Under the pieces are notes generated by a model that was given only the letters and a program-made list of their open reading frames with translations, searched no databases and was not told where the DNA came from. From NCBI GenBank assembly GCA_024760525.1, contig CP060499.1:2811501-2875500 (forward strand): DNA of 64,000 nucleotides, given 5' to 3'. Within the stretch, counting starts at the first letter, position 1. The number at the start of each line of letters is the position of its first letter. A program made the translations under genes and the position numbers. The stretch is from Nitrospira sp. GTDB taxonomy: Bacteria > Nitrospirota > Nitrospiria > Nitrospirales > Nitrospiraceae. Positions 56,019-64,000 of this stretch are shown here, one piece after another.

Positions 56019-57817
56019 GCAGGAAACTCCACCACGCAATGGAGCGAGGCTCCGTGCGTGTGAGTCGACGGCGGTTGCCGTGGGTTGCGGTGATCGTCAT
56101 GATCGTCTGCCTTGTGGCACAATCCGCGTCGGCACAAGTGTTTCTCCCTCCAATCGTCGATCCAGGCGGGCGATCACGCGAAATTCCATCGCTTAAAGAC
56201 GAGCCGCCCTCCCCGAAGCTCGCGCCGATGGAACCGGCCGCTCCAATGCCTCCCACCGAGACGCAAGAACGCCTCCCACCTGTGAGAGTCTTCGTGCGGG
56301 AATTCCAATTCGAAGGTCATACGGTCTTAACCGCGCAAGAACTGCACGCTGTGGCGGCACCGTATACGAAGCGCGAGGTCACGACCGAGGACCTGGAAAG
56401 CTTGCGGTCCGCAGTGACGCTGCTCTACGTCCAGCGAGGCTACGTCACGTCCGGAGCGGTGATTCCCGACCAGGCCGTGACCGATGGTCTTATCAAAATC
56501 CAAATCATCGAAGGCACGCTGGCGGAGATTCACGTCGAAGGCGCACGGTGGTTGTGGCCCGGCTATTATCGTCGCCGCCTTGCACTCGGTGCCGGGCCGC
56601 CGGTCAATATCTACACGCTGCAAGAGCGATTGCAGCTTCTCCAGCAAGATCCACGTATACAACGCATCAATTCCGAGCTCCGTCGTGGGGTCGCGCGAGG
56701 TCAAAGTGAACTGAATGTGCGCGTGTCGGAGTCTCGGCCGTTCAAAGCATGGCTGGAGTTCAACAATTTTCAATCTCCGGCGGTCAGAGCGGAACGCTTG
56801 CTTGCGACTCTCGCTCACGAGAGTTTGACCGGGAACGGAGACCGGCTGCAGTTTACCTATGGGCAATCGATTCCCATGAACAACACGACCGGCGTCTTGC
56901 CGTTGATCAACGTTTCGTACGTTCTCCCGATCACTGCCTACGATACCAGCCTGGCTATCGCCTACCGTCGCTCCGATTTCGAAGTGGTCACCGAGCCCTT
57001 TAAGGCGCTGGACATCGAAGGCCATACTGAGATCTTCAGTGTCGCGCTGCAACAACCGGTGTATCGCACGCTCAATCATCAGCTGAATCTCGGCGTGCAG
57101 GGCGACTATCTGTACAATAAGAATCTGCTGCTGGGCCAGCCGTTCGACTTCTTCGCCGGTTATCAGAACGGCGTCGCGAACGTAGCCGCGTTGCGGTTTC
57201 TCCAAGACTGGACCTATCGGACGCAGGACTCCATCGTCGGGGTGCGCTCGCGTTTCTCCGTGGGGTTGGACGTGCTGGATGCGACGATCAATTCCGGCCC
57301 GGTTGCCGATGGCCGCTACTTTTCCTGGGTTGGGCAACTTCAAGGATTGCACCGATTTGACCAGTATGCGGGCACGCAGCTGCTGGGCCGCATGGACTTA
57401 CAGTTGACCAACGATCGATTGTTCCCTCTCGAACAGATGCCGATCGGCGGGCGCTACAGTGTGCGAGGCTATCGCGAGATCAGCCTGCTGCGGGATAATG
57501 CGTTTCTCTTCTCGATCGAGCCTCGATTTCCCATAGCCCGATGGGTATTCGGAGCCAGGGAGGATTTGATACAAGTCGCCCCGTTCTTCGATTATGCAAA
57601 GGCCTGGGCCGCCAAGGGCTCAAACGAAGACCCCAGGAGTCTGATGAGCGTGGGTGTGGGGCTGCGGACCGCCTTCCTCCCCAAAAATCAAGGCTACTTT
57701 GAAATCTATTGGGGGTATCGGTTGAGAGGTTCGGGAGCCAATGATCCTCCGTATATCACGACAGGCAACTTGCAGGATCATGGCATACATCTGCAGCTGG
57801 TCCTGCAGCCCTTCTAA
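56015..57817 (+). CDS. TpsB outer-membrane transporter (ShlB/FhaC family)
   Basis: 600 residues, overlapping the tpsA stop by four bases. A signal peptide ends QSASAQ, a proline-rich linker follows, then POTRA domains (about 95-240: VREFQFEGHTVLTAQEL; YVQRGYVTSGAVIPDQ; IQIIEGTLAEI) and a C-terminal beta-barrel with the conserved GGRYSVRGYREISLLRDN loop (VRGY motif) and a terminal phenylalanine. It secretes the preceding exoprotein. Confidence 0.93.
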   Translation: MSRKLHHAMERGSVRVSRRRLPWVAVIVMIVCLVAQSASAQVFLPPIVDPGGRSREIPSLKDEPPSPKLAPMEPAAPMPPTETQERLPPVRVFVREFQFEGHTVLTAQELHAVAAPYTKREVTTEDLESLRSAVTLLYVQRGYVTSGAVIPDQAVTDGLIKIQIIEGTLAEIHVEGARWLWPGYYRRRLALGAGPPVNIYTLQERLQLLQQDPRIQRINSELRRGVARGQSELNVRVSESRPFKAWLEFNNFQSPAVRAERLLATLAHESLTGNGDRLQFTYGQSIPMNNTTGVLPLINVSYVLPITAYDTSLAIAYRRSDFEVVTEPFKALDIEGHTEIFSVALQQPVYRTLNHQLNLGVQGDYLYNKNLLLGQPFDFFAGYQNGVANVAALRFLQDWTYRTQDSIVGVRSRFSVGLDVLDATINSGPVADGRYFSWVGQLQGLHRFDQYAGTQLLGRMDLQLTNDRLFPLEQMPIGGRYSVRGYREISLLRDNAFLFSIEPRFPIARWVFGAREDLIQVAPFFDYAKAWAAKGSNEDPRSLMSVGVGLRTAFLPKNQGYFEIYWGYRLRGSGANDPPYITTGNLQDHGIHLQLVLQPF

Positions 57818-57836
57818 CGGGATGGAGGAGATGACC

Positions 57837-60224
57837 ATGAACGACCCCTTCTCGCCCCAATACGCCTGCACACAAACCCGTGCGGGCATGCTCCGCCGTC
57901 ATGGATGGTGCGCCCCGGTCACAATGATCGGTATCGCCGTCGTTACATTGTGCCTCCCGTTGCTGGTCTCCTCCTCCGCACCGGCTCACGAGATAGAAAC
58001 CGAACCTTCTTTTCCGCATGGATCCCTCCTGCACGAAGGGTACGATGCCTACAGGCGTGGGGCCTTCGAGCAGGCGGCCGAGATCTGGCAACAGGCGGTC
58101 CGGGCGTCTCACGACGCCGGGCGTGTTGTAGAGGAGAGCGACGCCCGTGTTGCGCTGGCACGAGCCTATCTATCGCTGGGGTTCCATAACCTTGCCGCAC
58201 AGAATCTCGATGTCGTGGTCGTTCTCACCCAGGGGAACGATCGTTCTCGTCAGGCTGCGGCGATGGAACTGCTTGGTCAGGCCTATCTGGCGGGAGGACG
58301 TCCGGATGCCGCGTTGGACACGCTGCAGACTGCCCGACAGCTGGCAAGCGCAGCAGGGGATCAGATTCGAGTGGCCTCGATTGTCCATTCGCTTGGTGCC
58401 GTCCAGAGCGCGCTCCGACAGGACAACGACGCATTGGCCTCCTATTCGGAAGCGCGGCGCCTAGCAGCATCGGCGCATGCAGAAACACTATTGACGGCGG
58501 CGACGATCAACGGCGGTAAAGTGGCAGTCCGGATGAGAGAGTGGGAAGAGGCGCGGAAGTTGTTCGACGAAGCGCTATCGCAGGTGCATCGCTTTCCGGA
58601 TTCACACGACAAGGCCTATGATCTGATTTCAGTCGGGTTGGGGTTCGAGAACCTCCACGCCCAGCTCCCGGATTCCGGCGGGCGTTTGCGTCTGCAAGCG
58701 GCCGCGGCCCTCGAAGAAGCCGGCGAGGTCGCCAAGTCGGTCGGCGACGTGCGCGCCGCCTCTTATGCCCTTGGGCATCGGGGCCACCTGTATGAGCTCG
58801 ACCGACGCTACGACGAAACACTGCTGCTCACACGACTTGCCGTCGGCTATGCTCAACAGGTGCATGCCCCGGAGTCTCTGTATCAGTGGGAATGGCAGTT
58901 GGGCCGTGTCTTGAGGGCTCAGGACAAGATCGATCAGGCGATCGTATCGTACCAGCGCGCCGCCGACCTCGTTCAAACGTTGCGTCCCGAAATGGCTGCC
59001 GGCACCGCGCTGTCGACGGCATCCTTCAGGGAAGCCGGTGGTCGGCTGTACTTCGAACTAGCGGACCTGCTGCTCCGACGTTCCAGCACGACAACGACTC
59101 GAGAAGATGCACAACCCTATCTCATCAAGGCGCGCGAGGCCATCGAGCTGTTCAAAACGGCCGAGCTGCGCGACTACTTTGCCGATGAGTGCGTCGATGC
59201 GTTTCAAACCCGCCAGACAAAGCTGGAAGATGTCTCGCGCCAGGCGGCGATTTTCTACCCTATCATCTTACCGGATCGAACGGAACTGCTGGTCAGCCTG
59301 CCCGACGGGATGCATCGCATCACGGTGGCTATCGAGCAAGAGGAGCTCAAGGCGGAAGCCGTGGCCTTCCGCCGACTACTACAAAAGGAAACGACCCGCG
59401 AATACCTTCGCAAAGGGCAGCGTCTGTACGATCTCTTACTACGGCCGCTCGAACCGGAGTTCGCGAAATTCGACATCAACACGCTGGTCGTCGTGCCGGA
59501 CGGGCCACTCCGCATGATTCCATTCGCGGCACTGCACGATGGGAAGCAGTTCCTCATCGCCAAGTATGCAGTGGCGACGACTCCCGGCCTGAATCTGACC
59601 GATCCAAAGCCGCTCGGCCGGGAGGGGATCGAAGTACTCTCCGCCGGTCTCACAGAAGGCGTTCAAGGATTCCCGCCGCTCCCGAACGCGGCGGAAGAGT
59701 TGGAGGCGATCGGCGGGCTCTACAAGACGCACCGCCTCCTGAACCAGGATTTCCGAGTGCCTCAGCTGGAACGAGCGATGAAGGAGAACCCGTTTACCAT
59801 CGTGCACATTGCGTCTCACGGGAAATTCGAGCGCGACGCGAAGAACAGTTTCCTGCTGACGTTCGATGAGAAACTCACGATGGACCGATTGAGCCAGGTC
59901 ATAGGCTTTTTCAGGTTTCGGGATCAACCGCTCGAACTGTTGAGCCTCAGCGCCTGCCAGACTGCCGCTGGAGACGACCGCGCGGCGCTCGGCTTGGCGG
60001 GGATTGCGATCAAAGCAGGAGCCCGCAGCGCACTCGCCACGCTTTGGTTCGTGAGCGACGAGGCTTCGTCGGCGTTGGTCGTGGAATTCTATCGCCACAT
60101 GAAAGATCCGGGCAATTCAAAAGCCGTGGCCCTTCGGAAGGCACAGCTGAAATTGATGGAGAATCCTGATTTCCAGCATCCGATCTATTGGTCACCCTTT
60201 CTTCTGCTGAACAACTGGCTCTAA
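57837..60224 (+). CDS. Exported TPR-CHAT protease
   Basis: 795 residues; GGAGGAG lies six bases before the ATG at 57837. A signal peptide (VVTLCLPLLVSSSAPAHE) sends it to the periplasm. Residues about 55-470 are TPR-like helices (GAFEQAAEIWQQAVRASHDAGR; EMLGQAYLAGGRPDAAL-type pairs). The last 220 or so form a CHAT (caspase-HetF) domain with catalytic H661 in HIASHGKF and C707 in LSACQTAAG. Unlike the protein at the left edge, both residues are present. It starts 19 bp after tpsB. The likely target is the exoprotein or a partner, but that is inference. Confidence 0.85.
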   Translation: MNDPFSPQYACTQTRAGMLRRHGWCAPVTMIGIAVVTLCLPLLVSSSAPAHEIETEPSFPHGSLLHEGYDAYRRGAFEQAAEIWQQAVRASHDAGRVVEESDARVALARAYLSLGFHNLAAQNLDVVVVLTQGNDRSRQAAAMELLGQAYLAGGRPDAALDTLQTARQLASAAGDQIRVASIVHSLGAVQSALRQDNDALASYSEARRLAASAHAETLLTAATINGGKVAVRMREWEEARKLFDEALSQVHRFPDSHDKAYDLISVGLGFENLHAQLPDSGGRLRLQAAAALEEAGEVAKSVGDVRAASYALGHRGHLYELDRRYDETLLLTRLAVGYAQQVHAPESLYQWEWQLGRVLRAQDKIDQAIVSYQRAADLVQTLRPEMAAGTALSTASFREAGGRLYFELADLLLRRSSTTTTREDAQPYLIKAREAIELFKTAELRDYFADECVDAFQTRQTKLEDVSRQAAIFYPIILPDRTELLVSLPDGMHRITVAIEQEELKAEAVAFRRLLQKETTREYLRKGQRLYDLLLRPLEPEFAKFDINTLVVVPDGPLRMIPFAALHDGKQFLIAKYAVATTPGLNLTDPKPLGREGIEVLSAGLTEGVQGFPPLPNAAEELEAIGGLYKTHRLLNQDFRVPQLERAMKENPFTIVHIASHGKFERDAKNSFLLTFDEKLTMDRLSQVIGFFRFRDQPLELLSLSACQTAAGDDRAALGLAGIAIKAGARSALATLWFVSDEASSALVVEFYRHMKDPGNSKAVALRKAQLKLMENPDFQHPIYWSPFLLLNNWL

Positions 60225-60242
60225 ATAGGATAAAGTACGGGC

Positions 60243-60276
60243 GTCCTGGTGCTTTTGCCGTCCTGGTGCTTTTGCG
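60243..60276 (+). repeat. 17-bp tandem duplication
   Basis: The 17-base unit GTCCTGGTGCTTTTGC plus one base occurs twice without a gap (60243-60259, 60260-60276), differing only in the last base. It lies just after the CHAT gene stop and before the cyclase gene. It could change mRNA spacing by slippage. Confidence 0.75.
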
Positions 60277-60316
60277 ATGACCAGGCTTGCCGGATTCGCA
60301 CTCGTGTGTTTTCTCC

Positions 60317-62260
60317 ATGCAAAGCGTGCTGAAAACCGTCTACCTACCGTTTGCCATGGCCCTTGTGACCGGCTTTCTTTGTGGCCTGGTCATCCTCGGA
60401 GTGCGCAGCACCGGCCTTCTCCAACATCTGGAGCTCAGCGCGTATGACTGGCTTCTCCGATCGAGACCGGCAACAACCGACAGCGATTCACGAATTACGT
60501 ACATCGCCATTTCCGAGGAGGATATTCGTCGGCAGGGACGGTGGCCGATCACAGATGAGACCCTTGCACACACGCTCCGCATCCTTGTCGACTACCAGCC
60601 ACGGGCAATCGGAGTGGACCTGTACCGCGACATCGAAGTTCCCCCCGGACATGACGAACTAGCCGCGCTGCTACCCAAGCATCCCCAAATCATCATGATT
60701 TCGCAACTCGGCGGCGGCACAGTGGCCCGCATCCCTCCACCACGAGCATTGGAAGGAAGCCAGCAAGTAGGATTCAACGATATCCTGGTCGATCATGACG
60801 GACTCATACGCCGGGCATTGCTCTTCCAAGACGACGGCGATGATGTCGCCTATGCCTACGCCCTCAGGCTTGCCATGTTGTATCTGGCCCACGACGGCAT
60901 TGTGCCGGAACAAGACCCGGCAGTGCCGGAATGGATTCGCTTGGGGAAAACCACACTGAAGCCGTTCGCGTCTTCGGATGGGGGGTATGTGAATGCGGAT
61001 GATGCCGGATACCAGATCCTGTTGGATTTCGGCGGAGCGGCCAAGCCGCTACACACCTTTTCGCTGACCGATCTGCTTGCCGGACGGGTTGAGGCCCGTT
61101 ATCTCACAGAGCGGATCGTCATGATCGGCGTCACGGCTGAGAGCGTGCCGGATGTGTTCCACATCCCGGTTCGCTACGGATTGCGGGGTAGTGACCAGTT
61201 CCCCGGTGTTCTCATGCATGGGATCATTACGGAGCAATTACTCGCCGCCGCGATTGACGGCCGCAGACCGATCCATGCGATGAGCGAAACTGCTGAGATC
61301 GCCTGGACGCTGGTATGGGGGATGCTCGGAGGAGCCTTCGGGAGTTTGGCACGATCCGCCTGGCGCTTTTCGGTCATCACTCTCGGAGGGCTTGTACTCA
61401 TGACCGTGTCGGTCATCACACTATTCTGGTATGGATGGTGGGCGCCTGAGATCCCTGCCAGCTTTACCTGGTTTCTGGCGATCGCGATGGTCGTGGCCTC
61501 GACCCTGGCTCGAGAACGGAAGGATCGGACCATGTTGATGCAACTGTTTTCACGGCACGTCTCGCGCGAGGTCGCCGACAAGATATGGCAGGACAGAGAC
61601 CAACTGTTCGAGGGTGGACGCCCACGGCCGCAGGATCTCTTCGCCACCGTATTGTTTTCAGACTTCAAAGGGTACACGGCCGTTTCGGAAACGATGTCCC
61701 CGCAGGCCTTAATGGATTGGATCAATTCCTACTTGGATACCATGACGAAAATCATTATGGACCATGGAGGGGTGATCGACGACTACGCAGGCGATTCAAT
61801 TAAGGCTAACTTTGGTGTCCCGCTGAAGCGAGATTCCAAGGAAGAAGTGGCCACCGATGCGGTCAACGCAGTGACCTGTGCGCTGGCGATGGAACAGCAA
61901 ATGCTCAGACTCAACGAGGAACATGAACGGAACGGTCTCCCAACGGTGGGCATGCGCCTCGGAATCCATACCGGTCCCCTGCTGGCCGGATGTGTGGGGA
62001 GCGCTCAGCGCATGAAATATACCACCATCGGCGACACGGTCAATACCGCAGCGCACTTAGAAACTTTCAGCAGGGAGGCTATTGCAGAACCGCTGGGGCG
62101 TCGCCCGTGTCGGATCTTGATCAGCGAAAGCACCGCTCAGCTGCTCGGCAACCGTTTTCAATTAGAATGTATCGGAGAGGTGCGCCTCAAAGGAAAAGCG
62201 GAGTCTTTGCTGGCCTACCGTATCGTCACCACGGCGTGTGGGAAGGAGCCGAGAGAGTAA
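60317..62260 (+). CDS. CHASE2-domain class III nucleotide cyclase-like protein
   Basis: 647 residues from the ATG at 60317 (a TTG at 60287 is possible). A membrane helix, a periplasmic CHASE2 sensor (about 40-300: ITYIAISEEDIRRQGRWPI; DYQPRAIGVDLYRD; TERIVMIGVTAESVPDVFHIPV), and two to three further helices precede a cytoplasmic cyclase domain (about 435-635). Metal aspartates D449 and D493 are present. Two usual residues are altered: the base-selecting lysine site reads IDDYAGD, and the transition-state arginine is H580 in VNTAAHLE. Cyclic-nucleotide production is therefore not certain. Confidence 0.85.
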   Translation: MQSVLKTVYLPFAMALVTGFLCGLVILGVRSTGLLQHLELSAYDWLLRSRPATTDSDSRITYIAISEEDIRRQGRWPITDETLAHTLRILVDYQPRAIGVDLYRDIEVPPGHDELAALLPKHPQIIMISQLGGGTVARIPPPRALEGSQQVGFNDILVDHDGLIRRALLFQDDGDDVAYAYALRLAMLYLAHDGIVPEQDPAVPEWIRLGKTTLKPFASSDGGYVNADDAGYQILLDFGGAAKPLHTFSLTDLLAGRVEARYLTERIVMIGVTAESVPDVFHIPVRYGLRGSDQFPGVLMHGIITEQLLAAAIDGRRPIHAMSETAEIAWTLVWGMLGGAFGSLARSAWRFSVITLGGLVLMTVSVITLFWYGWWAPEIPASFTWFLAIAMVVASTLARERKDRTMLMQLFSRHVSREVADKIWQDRDQLFEGGRPRPQDLFATVLFSDFKGYTAVSETMSPQALMDWINSYLDTMTKIIMDHGGVIDDYAGDSIKANFGVPLKRDSKEEVATDAVNAVTCALAMEQQMLRLNEEHERNGLPTVGMRLGIHTGPLLAGCVGSAQRMKYTTIGDTVNTAAHLETFSREAIAEPLGRRPCRILISESTAQLLGNRFQLECIGEVRLKGKAESLLAYRIVTTACGKEPRE

Positions 62261-62364
62261 TCCGTACATCGAACAGACTCGGAGCGAACCTCAAGACCAA
62301 CATTCCAACAGGGGAACAAAAAAGCTTCCTTCTCGCGTGGCCTACCCGCTCCTCCCGGCAGTGC

Positions 62365-63129
62365 TTACTGGGGCTGAGATGTGCGCATACCTTGTATGCT
62401 CGCGGCCACCTCTCCCAATCCACCTTGCTCAAGCAGCGACGCACGCTGCTGACGCAATTCCATGTCAGCCGGATTGGATTGCATTAGATCAGAAATAGCC
62501 ATGAGAGCATCGTACCAAACTCCCGCTTCAGCATAGCGCTTCGGTGCATCCGCCTTGCTCACATCACTCGTCAGCGGCTGTTCCAGCTTGTCGCGATCCA
62601 CACGCGCGATCGCTCCCTTCGCCACGACATTGGCGGAAGGCTCATCGGGGTCCATCACCAGCGCTACCGACCATTGATAACGCTCTCCAGGCACTAATTT
62701 CGCGTTATAGTCTGCAAGTCTGATCTGCTGAACTCCAGGTCGGGCGGGGCTTGGAAGTTTCGCTTCCACGGCAGGAGCCTCGGCACTGTCGGCGATGAGT
62801 GTGAATTCATAGGACAGGTTGTGTTTGGTCGGGGTGAACCAAAACAGCACTGGTTGCTCATGAATCGTTAATCCCACATGGTCAGGAGCCAACAGGCTGA
62901 TCACCGGGAGACTCTTATTCGTGCCGCGTGTTCCTCCTCCCCTTCTGAGTCCAGGCGCCGGAGCCCCCTTTCGGGGTGGAACATACAGCAACGGTTTGAT
63001 GGTCGACTCGGACTTAGGTTGGGATGCGATAGTTTGGGGTGCTGTTCCTTGCCTCTCTTCTGCCAGGGAGAGCCACGGTAGTGGTAATGCGAGACCGGCG
63101 GCGATGCTTACGATAATGAAGAGTCTCAT
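62365..63129 (-). CDS. DUF928-family exported protein
   Basis: 254 residues from the ATG at 63129 with GGAGGG six bases upstream. A signal peptide ends LAEE. The domain has the DUF928 pattern: LYVPPRKGAPAPG, ISLLAPDHVGLTIHEQPVLFWFTP, ARPGVQQIRLADY, GERYQWSVALVMDPDEPSANV, AEAGVWYDALMAISDLM. The role is unknown. In other bacteria (best known from cyanobacteria) this family is often found with CHAT, two-partner secretion and CHASE2 proteins. It converges with the cyclase gene here. Confidence 0.78.
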   Translation of the reverse strand: MRLFIIVSIAAGLALPLPWLSLAEERQGTAPQTIASQPKSESTIKPLLYVPPRKGAPAPGLRRGGGTRGTNKSLPVISLLAPDHVGLTIHEQPVLFWFTPTKHNLSYEFTLIADSAEAPAVEAKLPSPARPGVQQIRLADYNAKLVPGERYQWSVALVMDPDEPSANVVAKGAIARVDRDKLEQPLTSDVSKADAPKRYAEAGVWYDALMAISDLMQSNPADMELRQQRASLLEQGGLGEVAASIQGMRTSQPQ

Positions 63130-63656
63130 AATGCTCCCTCCTTTGTTTGACACTTCAAATCCAGGCGAGAGATGATTTGCTCATATCATACCGACTACCC
63201 TCTCGAAAAGAAGCGCCTCAACACAGCTGCTATTCTTAGCCGCATAAAAACACTGCTGTTTCTTGCCTTCAGAACGCTACAGCCATTCCCGAGTTTGATG
63301 GGGGCAGTAATATACGCCTACATTCCAATGTAAATCCATCTCCTCATGGGGATCACTCATCGATCCAGGCCGCTTGGCCAATCTCACATCGCAGCGAATA
63401 TCCGTGACAATCACTCCCCATCTCCATTGGCTGCAAGCCGACTTGGATCTGCAACAAACCCGCTCTGGCGCGCCGCCATCGTCGAGTTCCCCTTCGAGGT
63501 CAAGCAGACCATGCATAGGTGCGGTTCTCAAACGCCTTGGTGGATTACACTGTGCCGATTTGGTTATCATACGCATCGCCGAATCGGGCAAGCTCGTTCA
63601 TTCACCTTCTCCTTCTCCATTTTCACTCGAACTGGTGCTGGAGGAAATCACAGTCC
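63130..63656. other. Divergent intergenic region
   Basis: 527 bp between the DUF928 gene and the cut gene at 63657. It should hold the promoters of both. I see open frames but no ribosome site or domain to support a gene, and no clear repeat or promoter consensus. Confidence 0.45.
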
Positions 63657-64000
63657 ATGCACTTCGACATCGTTACCATCATCGGCCTATTGGGATGCGT
63701 GTTCTATCTTGCCAGTCACTCGCAGAAAGAGATGATTTCTCTGCGCGTGCTGGCCGTGGCCAGCAACGTCGTCTTTATCATCTTCAGTGTGCTGCATGCG
63801 CACTTGGACATCTCACAGTTGGTTGGCATGCCGGAATTTCTTTTGAATTTCATCCTATTGCCGATCAACACCAAACGCCTGTTAGAAATCATCCGGCTGA
63901 CAAAGCAAATTGAACAGGCCACCGTGGAATCACCCGTGTCGGAATGGCTTTTGCCACATATGCATTTAAAGAAGCACCGCGCCGGAGAAGTACTTTTCCG
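63657..64000 (+). CDS. Membrane protein running into a cyclic-nucleotide-binding domain, cut by window edge
   Basis: The frame is open from the ATG at 63657 to the last base (at least 114 residues), so no stop is seen. GGAGG lies 12 bases upstream, a long spacing. The N-terminus has two or three membrane segments (DIVTIIGLLGCVFYLAS; VLAVASNVVFIIFSVL; FLLNFILLPI). The last visible residues, PHMHLKKHRAGEVLF, match the opening of a cNMP-binding (Crp-type) domain. It may read the nucleotide made by the nearby cyclase; that needs the missing part. Confidence 0.6.
   Translation, partial: MHFDIVTIIGLLGCVFYLASHSQKEMISLRVLAVASNVVFIIFSVLHAHLDISQLVGMPEFLLNFILLPINTKRLLEIIRLTKQIEQATVESPVSEWLLPHMHLKKHRAGEVLF

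Noticed and set aside
63374..63913. Plus-strand frame upstream of and overlapping the cut gene
   Set aside because: It is in another frame from the membrane/cNMP protein, whose hydrophobic pattern and ribosome site are better supported.
1..64000. CRISPR array or insertion sequence
   Set aside because: No regular repeat-spacer pattern and no transposase was seen.

Overview
This 64 kb window (roughly 58-60% GC) looks like chromosome from the Nitrospirota, most probably a Nitrospira. The evidence is a small monohaem cytochrome c, a haem-copper-oxidase-like membrane protein next to thiD, a complete Tol-Pal cluster with two CpoB-type lipoproteins, and an Rh50-type ammonia channel very like that of ammonia-oxidising Nitrosomonas. 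Close to the Rh channel is a ureohydrolase that resembles Ni-dependent guanidinase rather than agmatinase. That pairing fits a complete ammonia oxidiser (comammox) better than a strict nitrite oxidiser. No amo, hao or nxr gene lies in the window, so the comammox reading is inference.

Layout. 1-4.3 kb: end of a caspase-fold protein, an exported five-repeat protein and a cytochrome c, with two near-identical terminator stems. 4.3-17.3 kb: a long minus-strand series tolQ-tolR-tolA-tolB-pal-cpoB-like-cpoB-mutL-miaA-mtnP-pfkB-TPR lipoprotein-rodZ. 17.3-18.7 kb: tRNA-Asp, tRNA-Val and xerD. 18.8-26.3 kb: LpoA-like protein, M50 protease, trpS, small lipoproteins, a methyltransferase, an exported DUF151 protein and a metallo-beta-lactamase-fold hydrolase. 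26.4-33.5 kb: an accessory block with a hemopexin-repeat dihaem protein, a 566-bp divergent spacer carrying an operator-like array, two large paralogous proteins I cannot assign, and a Ycf46-type AAA+ ATPase. 33.5-36.4 kb: cell-wall hydrolase and small proteins. 36.5-41.2 kb: a redox/signalling operon (cNMP-binding histidine kinase, receiver-thioredoxin reductase fusion, DsbA-like protein, DedA-rhodanese fusion). 41.4-45.7 kb: Rh channel, Phd/PIN toxin-antitoxin pair and guanidinase. 45.9-50.7 kb: FlgO-like protein, thiD, haem-copper-like protein, two hydrolases. 51-63.1 kb: a surface and secretion island (C-type lectin protein, TpsA exoprotein, TpsB transporter, exported CHAT protease, CHASE2 cyclase, DUF928 protein). 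63.66 kb to the end: a membrane protein entering a cyclic-nucleotide-binding domain, cut by the window edge.

How it may fit together. Cyclic-nucleotide signalling recurs: an atypical CHASE2 cyclase, a cNMP-binding histidine kinase, a class II phosphodiesterase-like protein and the cut cNMP-binding membrane protein. The two-partner secretion genes overlap and run directly into the CHAT and CHASE2 genes, with DUF928 convergent beside them, so they look like one module. The strongest candidates for undescribed biology are the 26.4-31.9 kb locus and the TPS-CHAT-CHASE2-DUF928 island.
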